Below are positions 36,494 to 48,171 of a stretch of 64,000 bases of DNA, piece by piece. This stretch comes from Gonium pectorale (taxonomy: Eukaryota > Chlorophyta > Chlorophyceae > Chlamydomonadales > Volvocaceae). Where the stretch lies: positions 1,311,375 to 1,375,374 of the forward strand of contig LSYV01000007.1 of NCBI GenBank assembly GCA_001584585.1, in the 5' to 3' direction. Position 1 is the stretch's first letter, and every line of letters starts with the position of its first letter. The notes under the pieces were generated by a model. That model searched no databases, was not told where the DNA came from, and saw only the letters and a program-made list of their open reading frames with translations. Made by a program: the position numbers and the translations under genes.

Positions 36494-38647
36494 CTACGGA
36501 AAGACATCTGCGCCAAATGCCTTGCCCCAGCCGCTACTCAGAGCGCAGCAGATGGGACAGTCCTGCTGTGGGCAGGGGACTTCAATTTCGTCGAGAACCC
36601 GGCCCTCGACTGGTCCAGCGCTGGGGTGGGGCGGACCTCCAAGCCGCTGCAGCTCCCGCCGAGATGGTGGACAGCTTCCGCGCCCTCCACCCCTCCCGCC
36701 GTGATTATACCCATCTGTACCGTGCCCCCAAGAATGGAGGGTCCCGCATCGACAGGATTTTCCTGCCCGGCGCCGCCTCGCCGTACCTCGCCCGGGCCCA
36801 CATCCATGTGGCGTCACCCTCGGACCACCGCCTCGCAGTCCTCCACCTAGGCCCCGTCCCCCAGCCGCCACGCCGCCGCGTGCCCCGCCGCGTCCGCCTG
36901 AGCTTCATGGCGCACTCGGAGCTCAAGCAGTCGATGGGTGTGTGGCTTGACCAGCAGGTTGCCACAGCACCGATTGGCGATGATCACCCGGCAGAGACCA
37001 TCATAGCCTGGTGGCTGGGCTTCAAGCGGCGGCTGACCGCCAACATCAAACGACCGAACCATGAGGCGGAAACCCGGCGCCGCCGCCCCAGCGCCACGGT
37101 ACAGCAGCTGCAAACCGCGGCGCAGGAGGCAGCAGCGGCACTGGATGCGGCACCGCACGACCCGGGGCGCCTGACGGCAGCGGTGGAGGCCCAGGTGGCA
37201 GTCTCAGGCGCCATGCGGGCTGACGCTAAGTCCGACGATCTAGCCGCCCGCCGCTCCAGGATCAGTGAGGGCGAGCGCCCGAGCAGGGGCCACACAGCCC
37301 TCGTGCACGAGGCCAACGGAGGCGGTGATGGCGGCGGACCCGCCCCGACGACGCTGAAGGACTCCACCTCCGGCCAACTGGTCAGCGACCCCGACAGGGT
37401 GCCGCAGATCATCGCCAACTACTGGCGCGATGTCAGCGCCCTGCCAACGGAGACCGAGCTCCCTATGGCAACCAAGCAGGCCACTCTGGCGGAGGTCATG
37501 GCGGCGCTGCGGCCCCACCCACTGCGCCTACCCGCAGATCCTGAGGGCGACCAGCTAGGCAGCCCGGAGGTATCTAGCGCTGAGGTCGCAAAGGCACTGC
37601 GCGCAACACCCCGTGGATAGGCCCCCGGCTGGGATGGGCTGCCGGCAGATCTCTACAAAGGTTTTACCAGACAGTTCAGCCCACTCCTAGCTGCCCTCTA
37701 CACCGCCATTGGCACCAGCGGCAGCATGCCCCTGCGGTTCACTGACGGCGTCATCAAGGTGCTGTACAAGAAGGGCGACCCTACTGCACCCGGAAACTAC
37801 CGCCCCATCAGTCTCCTGAACACCGACTACCGCATCCTCGCCAAAGCCCTTGCAACACGGCTGGGGCCCGCCCTCAGCGCCGCTATCTCCGCCGAGCAAA
37901 CAGCGTTCCTGCCGGGCAGCCTCATTGGCTCAAACATCTTTGCTCTGCGGCACCTACCACACCTCCTCCGGCGCCAGGGCCGCTCGGCCATCGTCGCGTT
38001 CCTGGACTTTGCAAAAGCGTACGACACGGTCCACCGCGACTTTCTGCTGGCCGCCATGGAGGAGCTGGGAGCAACCGAACAGCTCCGCAAGTGGGTCGCC
38101 ACCCTACTTGCGAAGCGCGCAGGCGCTGGTGGGCGGTCACCTCAACCTCCGTCAGCATGGCCGCAGGAGTACGCCAGGGCTGCCCGCTGGCCCCGCTACT
38201 GTACCTCTTCGTGGCACAGGCATTTCTGTCGTGGCTGCAGAAGAAGGGTATTAGCATCCGCCTTGACCTCACCAATGCAGAGCGTACGACGGCAGTACAG
38301 TTTGCAGATGACGGCCAGGTGCTACTGGACGGCGAGAGTGCGGTTCTGACTTTTCTGGCGGCTATGCAGAAGTTTGTGGCGGCCGCAGGACAACGCCTTA
38401 ACTGCACGAAAGGAGAACTCCTCAAGGTCGGGGCAGCACCGCCCTCTACCGCCCGCTCCCCAGCACCGGCAGCGCCGGCCGCAGAGCCCCAGGCGGAGCC
38501 GCCACCACCACCGCTGCCAGCCCACGCGCACCCCCTCCAGCCGCTGCCCGCTCCCCTCATTGCGGGGCTGCGAGTGGTCCCCGGAGCGACGGCATTGGGC
38601 ATCCGCTTCTCTAACGGCGACCAGATGGCGAAACCCCCGATACCCTG
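36494..38647 (+). pseudogene. LINE endonuclease C-terminal half and reverse transcriptase
   Basis: Continues the endonuclease with GDFNFVENPALDW (Asp/Asn motif). A G-run frameshift near 36626-36638 moves the frame to ...EMVDSFRALHP, SRIDRIFLP and SDHRLAVLHL (catalytic Asp-His). After a TAG at 37618-37620 the reverse transcriptase follows: PGWDGLPADLYKGF, GNYRPISLLNTDYRILAK, EQTAFLPG, AFLDFAKAYDTVHRDF (motif A), GVRQGCPLAPLLYLF (motif B) and QFADDGQVLL (motif C, the catalytic Asp pair). A second frameshift lies near 38105-38140, between motifs A and B. The catalytic residues survive, but the frame does not. Confidence 0.85.
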
Positions 38648-38665
38648 ACCCAGGCCAGACGACGC

Positions 38666-40574
38666 ATGCACCGACTGGCAGCGCTCCCGCTGTCGGTCTT
38701 TGACCGCTGCGCCGGAGTGGGGTTTTATGCGTTGCAGCTCAGGACATATCATTGGGAGCATGGTGACCTGCCCTCCGCTGGCATGACGGCACAGCTAGAA
38801 GGTTGTGCCGCCGGAGTGGCTGACAGGCGCGTCAGCCCGCTGGCTCCAATGCACCGCCTCACAGGCATCCCACGGCAGCTGCTGTGCAGAAGCCCGTCAG
38901 TCGGTGGCTTTGGACTACTGCCGGTTGGGGCTCACAACAGAGCTCGAGAGGCAGTCTGGGCAGCACGCCTGGCCTGCTCGGCGGGGCCACCCGTCGCAAC
39001 CCGCCACTCCCACCCATGGGCAAGAATTACCCGCCTCTGCCTGCGCCAATACCACCCACTTCTCAGCCCGAGCCCCGTGCTGACGGCAGCCGCGCCCGCA
39101 CCGGAATTACCCGGCCCGCACAGGACGACTCTGCCCTCGGACATCGGGCGCATAGTGGGCGCGCTGGGACATTTGCCGCCCGTGCAAGACGTTGGGGAGG
39201 CGTTGCTACCAGCACCAGGGCCCTGGTGCTACAACGCCCCCCTATGGGGCCACCCGCTGCTCCCAAATGCCGCAGCCGCAGCACCGGAGCAGGAAGCGGC
39301 GTCGGATAGCGACATTGAAACGGGGGAGGGTGACGCACACGCAGCAGCCGAGGGCGCGGGAGATCCGGACTTCGAGTGGGAACACACCACATCCGGGAGC
39401 GCGCACGTGACACCACGCCCCGGCTTTGACCGCCGCCACGCCCGGCTGGCGACCTGCGCAGCGCTGCGCACGGTGGGCGACGCAGTGTGGCTAGGCAGGA
39501 CAGCGACGACCGCCCCTCACGGTGCCGCCTGGGGCGAATGGGTATAGCTGCAGCTGGCGCCCACAGACGCTAGCACGTTCCGGCGCAGGCCGACGCTGAC
39601 CGCCATCCGCAGCCTCCTGGCGGACAGCCACGCGGAGTGGCGAGCAGCGGCCGCAGCCGTACTCGACAGTGCCGCCGGCAGCCCTCAGACAGTGGCATCG
39701 ACGCTGGCGGCCGCAGGGGTTCAGTCAGAGGACGAGCTGCGGGCGCAGATTGTCAGTCGAATGGGCTGGCGCATCGGTGAGTCCTTCACCATCAAGCTGC
39801 ACAGGCTTACGGTGCGCCTAGCTACGCAGCTGCAGCTTAAGGCGGCAGCTCAAGAACGGGCTCGCCTGCATGCCGCTTTTGAGTGCGAAGCGCGGGAGCA
39901 GCCGCCGCCAGACCCAGGGAGCCAGGCGGCGGAGGCATCGTTGGTGCTGTCCATGCTACGTTGTTTGTGGCAGATCCGCTGGGAGCGGGACCATAAGGAG
40001 ACGCGCTGGCGCCTGGCGGTCGACGGTATACCACTGCCCGGCAACGCGCACTTGTATGGGGCACAGCCCAAAACGTGTGGCTGTGAGGGCTTTGGCGGGG
40101 AGGGCCCACAGCCTTGCTCGCCGCGAGCCCACCACTTCTGGGACTGCCCCGTAGCACAGGCAGTGTTGCAGCAGATCGCAGCCCACGCCCCCGTCCCCAT
40201 CACCAGAGCCCACGTACGGCTGGCGGAGGCGCCGATGGGCTTGCAGCAGTGTGTGTGGGACGTGGTAGCACTGGCGGTGCTGACCGCCGTGGAGAGGGCC
40301 CGGGCAGGCCTGCGGGCCGCCACTCGTCAAGCAGGCGCCCAGCAGGATGCAGTGCCAGCCGGCGCACCGCACGAGGAAGGCCAGCCACCCGTGGAGGTGG
40401 CCAAAGCGCGTGGATCTGTTGCAGCGGCTGAAGGGCTTTGCGGAACTGGGCGTGCCACGGCGGGGATGGGGTGGCGCAGGGCCCGACCACCCGATCCTTT
40501 CGGTTGTGGACGGGCAACTTGGGTGCACGGATCCCATAGGGATTGAGATGGGGGCGGTGGACCCAGGGGAATGA
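38666..40574 (+). pseudogene. LINE C-terminal domain with Cys/His finger
   Basis: The frame 38666-39547 (RMHRLAALPLSVFDRCAG..., SVGGFGLLPV) ends at an in-frame TAG (39545-39547). The same frame resumes immediately (LQLAPTDASTF) and runs to about 40546. Near 40070-40150 it carries CGCEGF...PCSPRAHHFWDC, the finger found at the end of L1-type reverse-transcriptase proteins (zf-RVT type). The rest is the usual variable C-terminal region. Confidence 0.75.
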
Positions 40575-41838
40575 TGGGCTTTGACGCAACTGGGAGGGGA
40601 GGGGAGGGAGATGCCGGACCGTGGGAGGCTCGAAAGCGCGGGATTGGGCGGCGGGGAAAGGGGAGGAGGCAGGAGGTCAGGAGGTGAGGCGGTCACTCAG
40701 ACCGGCCACAGGCGAGGGTGGAACAGGAGTCCAGCTGGCGTTGGTGCGTGTCTGGTTAGGTGCCGCTTATGTGCGTACTACAGCCCTGCCAGGCGCGCAC
40801 GCAACGCGTCTGGCTGGGTTGGGCTCTGCGTTTGCCTGCCGCGTGTGAGAGTGCCGGTGGCGAGCTGACTGGCTTGGCGCCTCTCAGGACATGCCTTGTC
40901 AATAGTATCTCGGGCTAACGGGCCATCTGGACCCATATCTCTGTTTCGACTGCTATGAAACGCGTGACCAGCACCACACTTAGGGGCTGGTCCCGTGCGG
41001 CAAGGACTGAGGTGTGCAGCAGCTGCTCGGACGAATAGAGGAGCAGCGCTGCGGCGGGTTTTGCAGGGCAGCTGCAGTTGCTTAGGGCTGCAGGCTGTCC
41101 CTTTGGGTTCAGCAAGGGGGAACAGCGGTCCCCCACACCCCTCGCCTCGCGGCGTTGAGGTGGTCTTGCGTTGTGGCGGGTAGCGCCCCTGGCCAGCGTC
41201 GGCCCGGAGACGTAACACCACACACACAAACATGTTTTATTGCGTGGGTCGGCTCGAGAAAGTCCCGATCCCCTGTTCTTGCGCGCCACATTAAATTACA
41301 CCATGTCAACCGCAAGATATGTCATGCCGAAGCACGTTCTTGCGTTCTAGAACACAGTGACGCGAAACACATAGACGCACACATACTCCACGAGCGCTCT
41401 TAGGGAAGCATACGCATACACAACGCCCTGCAAAGCGTACCTGGGCAATGCAGATTTACCACGCAAGCATGCCGGCGATGCAGCAGGAGGCAGGCAGCGA
41501 TGGATGCCGGCAGGCGGCAAACGCCTACGGAGCACTAGTCTCCTTCAATCGTGAGGGGCACGGCGCCCCTTTACACCTCGCACATCTAACGTCACCACGG
41601 TTATACAGTTTCAGCCGCCAGTGCTATCCGAGAGTGTCACGGATGAAGGCATACAATGCTCGTCAGTGCTATCCATTGCGAAGCGCATGGTCCGCAACCG
41701 AAATCTCAGCCGCCTCGACCTCATAAAAGCCCTTACAAAGCACCACTGGAGGACCCCAAGCAATCCGCCGCACGTCCTGTGCTCAACCTTCCATGCTCAA
41801 ACAGAGAGCTTCGCAGGGGCGACTGGTGGCACGCAAGT
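40575..41838. other. LINE 3' flank and RLK-C downstream region
   Basis: G-rich sequence to about 40760 probably belongs to the LINE 3' UTR. The remainder (40760-41838) includes the RLK-C 3' UTR and holds no supported gene. No tRNA or other RNA gene was recognised. Confidence 0.45.
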
Positions 41839-44800
41839 TCACTCGCCGGCTCGGATCAAAGCCTGCAAGGGCAGCCAGGCAACCACGTCAGTTCATGTCT
41901 CCACGAGCACTGCACCTCACCAGACCCAACAGCTGGCTCACGTTCAAGGTCCGAGGTCCGCCCTTACCTTGCTGACATGGCCCAGCAGCGCGCACAAGGC
42001 CCCGCAGCCGCCGACCCACCCACCAACGCACCGACCCACGCACGCATACCTGCTGCACCAGGGCCAGCGTTTTCACAATCTCCGCAGCCGCGGGCCGGCG
42101 GGCTGGAACTGCCTCCCAGCACTCATGGAGCAGAGACACCAGCTTCGGCGGGCAGCGCGACGCGGGCAGGTCCCGAATAGGCGGCCGGGCGCGATGCAGG
42201 GCTACCTTGCACGCGATCTGCGAGGGGTCGAGATACGCGGCGCGCCGCGCGGCGGGCAACGTCAACTGCTGCCTTGTTGTGTCTGGCGCAAATTCTCCGC
42301 CCTCGCCAGCCAGGCGTGTTGCATGCTGCCCTGCCCAGACATCTATCGTGCCTTGAACACATCCGAGCCGCATTCCAGCCCAACGCGCACAACAACCCGT
42401 TACGCACCGCCACGTGGCTGAGCCCCTCCCACGGCCTCCTGCCCGCCAGCATCTCCCATAGGATGACGCCGAACGCGTACACGTCCTGCGGCCGGCGGAC
42501 CGACGTGGCGGGACGAGCGGCAACGTGAGACCCAACAGGCAGCGTCTTGTAAGAGCGTCACTTAACGAGGTGCGAGGGGCAGCAGTTAGGTTGTCGATAG
42601 GTGGCGAGGCCGGCTGCTGACCCAGGATCAACGCACGGCCCTCGCTTGTCAACCGAGGGCGGATGATGTCATGTCTGGGTCGCGGGTCAGCTGCGTGCGG
42701 GCAGCTGACAAGAAATTGCGGGGTACGACACAAGGAACGCACGCACACAATATTGTCACAGCACGGATCCTGCCTGCGTTGGAACGAGGAGCTAGCTACG
42801 ACCTAGGAGGCACCGCAGGTCGGACCTGGCCCTGCGCTCGCTCACCAGGCGATCGGAGATGGAGAAATTGAATGTGTCGAACGCCTCCGGCGGCATGTAG
42901 GCCGCCGTGCCCACCTGAAGCGAGGGGCCCGCCGGCGGTGATTAGAACAAAGGCTGGCTCGCAATGGCGGGCAGTGCGAGCTGTGGTGGGGCGAGGCAGC
43001 CGGCTCAACTGAGCGCAAACCCGAGCTTCTGGCCACGCACCCTGCCCAGCTTCCCCCTCAGGCCCAATCAGCGCAGACCCGCACCCCTACCGAGGCGCAG
43101 GCGCACAGCTTCCAGCAGGCCGCTGGTCAGGGGCCTGCCCACCTGCCCACCTGGCCGGTCTTGCAACTCAACGACGGATCACACCTTACTTGCGAATTTG
43201 AAACCAACCAAGGGGCTGACTGAGTCCTGGAGCCTTCGCACGGCCAGGGTGCGCATCACAGGGTTCACCTCGGGGTCCATCTCACCTCGGGGTTCATTGT
43301 GATGACCAGCGCGGAGGAGTGCAGGCGGGAGAGGCCGAAATCCTGCAGCGCAGGTGCATGTACGGCAGGTGGTGGCGCCCGGAGGCAGCCTTTAAGCTTA
43401 AGGCACATGCGACAGGTGTGCCTCATGGCCCCAGCCACGTCGGACCATTCTGCCAGGGGACGCGCACGTGCTTCATCGGTCCGGTGACACCCCTTGGCGA
43501 AACCCTCCGTCGCTGCCTTTACAATCGCAGGGCTTGAACGTTATTGCAGGTAAGCGATAGAGCCGTGCGCTCCAATGCCTGCAGCCACGCTCCATCCCGC
43601 ACTCACACACGCTGCCCTGGACGCAAGTTATCTTACCGCCAATTTTACCACTGGCGCTGCGCTGTGAGGCTTCGAGATAAGCACGTTGGCGGGCTTCAGA
43701 TCTGCGCAGGTACCCGGGGCGGGCGCACGGTGACTGACGGTAAGTGCGCTCCCATTCACCAGGATGGCGAGCCGTTGACGTGTCTATCCTTTGCGTGCCT
43801 GTGGGTCAGCCGCGCAGCACCGCCCTGCACTTGAAAGCCCGCCAGGAACGGGACGCATGGCGCGACAGCGCTAGATGTCAGTGGCGGTGCCCGTAGGTGG
43901 CCAAACCTAAGCCGTCCAAATGTGTACCGGTGAACGTCCCGACGATGGGCATGGATGGGCGAACCCACCCCTGTGCAATACCGTCGGGTGCAGGTACGCC
44001 AGTGCCCGCGCAACCTGCATAGCGATGTGGACCACCTGTGGTAGCGGTAGCGGGGTGGGGAGGGAGGCAGGGCGGCATTGCAGCGCGCGTTGAAGCAGGG
44101 GCCTTGCAGACCCCTGACCATAAACCTAAAACTCTCCACGGATAACGCGCACTTGCATTCGGTGCAATAGAAGCGATCTACCCTAGAGTGCCCCGGCTGG
44201 CGAGACCACAACACGCCCTGCCTGCCGGGGCCGCACGCACCCCGCCGCCACGACGCGCATACCGCTGGGAGCGGGAGCAGACGCGGGCCCTCCCTCTGCT
44301 CGTATAGCAGCCGCTCTAGGGAAGTGTCCATGAGCTCCATCACCAGGCATGGGCGGGGGGGCCTGGAGGAGGGGTAGGGGAGCCAATCGCGGGCAACAGC
44401 CAGCTGGAAACGGAGTCTGCCTGACATAACCATGGCTCGCAACACGGATGTACAGAAGGTATTCGGTTGCGGTACTCCAACCTCCCGCGGTCACTCACTC
44501 GAGGCTAGCCGCCAGCAGGCGAATCACGTTGGGGTGCTGGCAGCGAGCCAGCACCTCCACCTCCTGGGCTAGCGTCTGGGCGTTGGAGGCCGCAGGCAGG
44601 CAGCCCTCCACCGAAGCCGTGACGGCCGCGACATCCGTTACGGCGGGTCCCGCGCTGCTGTTTGCCTTGCTGTGCCTGGGTCCAGTTGAGGAGATCCCGG
44701 ACCCACTCGCGCCGCCGCCCGACGCTGGCACATACTCCACCGCCGGCGCTGTCGGTCTGGACCTGCACGCCGAATCTTGCGCCGTCAGCAGCCCCGCGTC

Positions 44801-47800
44801 CAGCAGTTTGACCGCCACCTGCTTCCCGCGGTACCTGCCCAGGACCACCCGCCCCGAGGCACCCTTGCCCAACGTGGTGGGGAGCAGCTGGACCTGGTCC
44901 CCTGCGGCGCCGCCATGTCCACCCCCTCTGCCCCCGCCCGAGCCACCGCCGCCGCTGCGAGTAGTGGTTGCAGAGTCTTCAACATCCACGCGAAGATCAA
45001 GTCCAGCCGCTATGGGAGTGAAGGGCGTGACCGGAAGCAGCTCCAGTTCGGAAGCATGGGCTCTGAGGGTGCTGAATTCCGAGGAGCAGGGTGAAACGCT
45101 GCTGCGGTGCCCGTCCGTGGTCGTTGCGTTGGGGTTGACCTCCACTGGAAGCATCAATAGCAAGAACAGTGGAGGGGCAACGGCCAGGACCGGTACGGAT
45201 ACGTCAACCAGGCAAGGGGAGTGGTGAGTGAGCTGGAGAGTGAGTGAGGCGATCTGAGAGCGCCGGAGGAAGCTGGTAAAGCTCCAGGACAGTTGTTTCT
45301 TGCCTCATACTGAACTGGCCCAGAGGCCTTCAAACTGGCTGCAGAGAGAGTCCTTAGTGAGCTTCTGACCCCAGCCTCCTGTACTCTAAGCTGGCACACT
45401 CCCACGGCCCTGGTACCTGGGGACATACGGTGGTCAGAGTGGAAGATAGAGCTGTTGCGGTCCGTGGGCTTCGAGGAGTTTTTTGAAACTCTCTCTGCGC
45501 GTCCACGAGGCATCACAGCCTCCAAGACGACCGATAATCGGGACTCGAACGTGCGTGCAGGGCTCTCGGCGGCTCTGCACGGAAGCCGTGCAAGCGTCAC
45601 AAGAGGTGTTGACACACGCGCCGCATGGTGGGCACATCGTCGCAAACACGGTATCCGAGGCTGACTCCGAAGCCTGGCGTCTGCGCTCAGCTCCCCACCC
45701 CCTGCCGTGACACGCCCCACCTGTCGCCTCGGGACCGGTTCCGGATGTAACCGATGAATCCAGCTGCAACGAGCAACACGAATAGACCTGCAGCGTGCAG
45801 TGTCAGACAAAAGGTTTTACAGACGAGGCGCTGTGACTTGGCAATCACGTAGGTCCGCCACCGCCGTCACCGAGGAGCGCCGCCGCCTCGAGGGAGCGCC
45901 GCGTATACGACACACGTACCAACACGACTGCATGCGTACCTCCCAGCAGCCCACCGAGCAACGGCGCGAGCCGCACGTCGCTGGCAGCGTGGCCGGCGTC
46001 GGAAAGGGCCGCTCCCGGCGGAGCGGCTGCTTCCTCTAGAGGCCAGGCAACAGGGCTCCCGTTTGACACGAGCTGATTGAAGCAGCCCACCGTGCCGTAC
46101 GTGGCAACGCATCCGGGGCTCATGCTTCTTGTGCACTGCGGGGGAAGGACAAACAAGGTCAATGCTGACCCCGCACTTGACAAAAGCTTGTGCATACACC
46201 CCAGGTCTTAGCCCGTTGGCATACTGGGTCCTACCAGAAAGTACGAGCGGTCCATCCACACGATGTAACCCATTGGCACCGTTTTGCCAAAATTGTCAAG
46301 GTCGTTCGCATAGAATGCCGCATCCTGCCAGCCGATGGCAGGCCAGCAGCGCCGCATGGGGTGCGCCGTTGTGCTGTTGGTGCAGTTGGGCCACTGCGGC
46401 AGCCGGAGCTGCGTGTTGTTGCCGGGTTGGAGCTCTTTCGGACGCGGGCCGCTGGTTACGGAGATGTTGTTTTCTGCGGGTGGCAGGCAGGCCCCTGCGG
46501 GCCGGGGCGGGGCGGGGCGGCAAGGGGCTATGCGGGCTGCGGGGCGCGGCTGGGATAGGGTGCGGGCGGGAATGGCAGCGAGGGCCTTTGCAGAGACGGG
46601 TCGGAGGCAGCACGTCTGCCCCGCACACATGAACCGGTGAGACAACGGTATTCAGCGGGTTGGGGGGCTGGGTGGGCCGGGAGCCGGGAGACATGCACCA
46701 GCCAGCATGCGATGCACGTAGACCACCAGGCTAGGCGCATCCCAGCACGGCATTGCATAGGGTCACCCCAGAGAAAATTGTGAGCCGCATCGGGGGCTAC
46801 GGTGGTGGTCGCCGCCGAACTAACGTGCAGGGACATCACCCCTTCGACTACCTCTGGAGCCGGGTCCTACAACGACACCATCACTTTCGCGCTTACGCTC
46901 GTGGTATGCGTCGTTTCAATTTAATCTGAACCCGTCGCAAGACTTGAACGGCCTAGGTCAAAGCGGGAAACCAACCAACATGTGCCAGCGCAGTTCCCCT
47001 GACGACTACCGGAAGGAGGAGCATGCGACGAGGGAGCATCCCTTTTCCTTCGGTGACGGCACGGCCTTCTAAGTATCCGCTTACGGAAAACAACCGCTGC
47101 ACTGGTCGCGACCATCACCGGCGGACTCCCACCGCTGCCAGAGCTGCTGGCCAGAATGTCCATGCCCGGCGCCTAGAGGGGCAGGGGAAGGGCGCAAGAG
47201 GGTACAGCAGTTGCTTCCAAGGCACATGGCACCTCCGGCTCTTCGCACCGTAGCCGCAGCCGGCAGCCAGCAAGCGACTGTCTTTGGGAAGATCTTGCGG
47301 ATTCAGCTGCTTCACGCGCAGCACACCTGGAACTGGGGCGCGGTCCGCCAGTTGCTGATGACCACACGGCTGAGGTTCAGACAAACCCCCGGGCCCAACT
47401 GGATCTGTGGGACCAGGAGGCAGGGCAGCGACGTGGAGAACCAGGCACGATCCGTCAAGGCGTCTTCGGCGGGTGAGCCGGGGCGGGGAGCACCTCAACA
47501 CCGGCGGCGCGCAGCGGCACGTGGGCACGCATGCTCCGCGCCATGGGCAAGCAGGGCAACATTTAGCGCGTTCCTTTGCGCTTGTTACACAGGGCACGCC
47601 GTACAACGCAGACACAGGGTCGTGTGACCGGCAGCTGCGCAAAGTGCGGCGATGAAAATGCAGCGTAACACAGGCCGGATGGCGGCGGGGCGCGGTGGCC
47701 GTCTGTCCCTCGAGGCCGGGATGCGAGTGCGGCTTGTACCTGCGATGCCACTCTGCCTGGGTGCTGCTGATGCGGCCTTGACGCGCCTTCCCATGCGCCG

Positions 47801-48171
47801 AAAGTATATCTCGTTCAGTGCCCCCACAGCTCAACATGACATACCCGTGCACGAAGAAAGTTGAGGTTGAGCGTGGGCCAGCCCTCAAGCTCCTCCCTCG
47901 GCCCCAAAACCGTGACGTTCTGCACCAGACGCACGGGGGTCGGCAGACCCAGCCAGTCCTGGGGTAGAGCGTCTATGTCCGCCATAACCAGCACGCGAGA
48001 AACTGTCGGGTCTGCAACAGCACGTGCGAGCTCCACGCCACTCCGTATCTCCACGCTTTTGCTGAGAGGGTTGTCGTTTGCTTGTGCATGCTTGCTTGCG
48101 TCACGTAGCAGGCCCAGCAGCACGGGGATGGCAAGGAAAAAACGGCTAGCACTGTGCGCATGTACACGCAT
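41839..48171 (-). CDS. Receptor-like protein kinase RLK-C
   Basis: Third and most diverged array member. The first in-frame ATG at 48171 opens MRVHAHSASRFFLAIPVLLGLL (signal peptide). Exons: 48171-47845, 47404-47327, 47172-47085, 46494-46235, 46135-45940, 45787-about 45700 (transmembrane: RLAPLLGGLLGG then LFVLLVAAGFIGYIRNR), a linker, about 45165-44510 (LGKGASGRVVLGRYRGKQVAVK; QEVEVLARCQHPN), about 44370-44270, about 44035-43970, about 43700-43640 (DLKPANVLIS), 43347-43283 (DFGLSRLHSS), about 42920-42845 (VGTAAYMPPEAF), about 42486-42410 (DVYAFGVILWEMLAG), about 42230-42050 (ARRPAAAEIVKTLA), 41862-41839 (ALIRAGE, stop). It has one ectodomain intron (47326-47173) that RLK-A and RLK-B lack. 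The kinase insert between the catalytic Lys and helix C is the longest of the three. Catalytic residues are intact. A copy of dispersed repeat 1 sits in the intron before 46494. Confidence 0.85.
46637..46921 (+). repeat. Dispersed repeat 1, copy 2 (RLK-C intron)
   Basis: Starts GTGAGACAACGGTATTCAGC and ends near GCGCTTACGCTCGTGGTATGCG. It matches the minus strand of 14237-14514 over nearly its full length with scattered substitutions. It lies antisense in the RLK-C intron between 47085 and 46494. Confidence 0.8.

Larger units (their letters stand above)
33664..40760 (+). mobile_element. L1-like LINE (non-LTR retrotransposon), degenerate, with a nested insertion
   Basis: Plus-strand element carrying, in order, an Ala/Arg/Gln-rich leader (33751-34660), apurinic/apyrimidinic-type endonuclease (34663-35105 and 36494-36850), reverse transcriptase (37621-38430) and a C-terminal domain ending in a Cys/His finger (39692-40546). 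The 5' edge is set by the neighbouring repeat. The 3' edge (G-rich UTR-like sequence after 40576) is a guess; no poly(A) tail or flanking duplication was found. It is interrupted at 35106-36493 and has at least two in-frame stops (37618-37620, 39545-39547) and several frameshifts, so it cannot move by itself. Confidence 0.85.
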
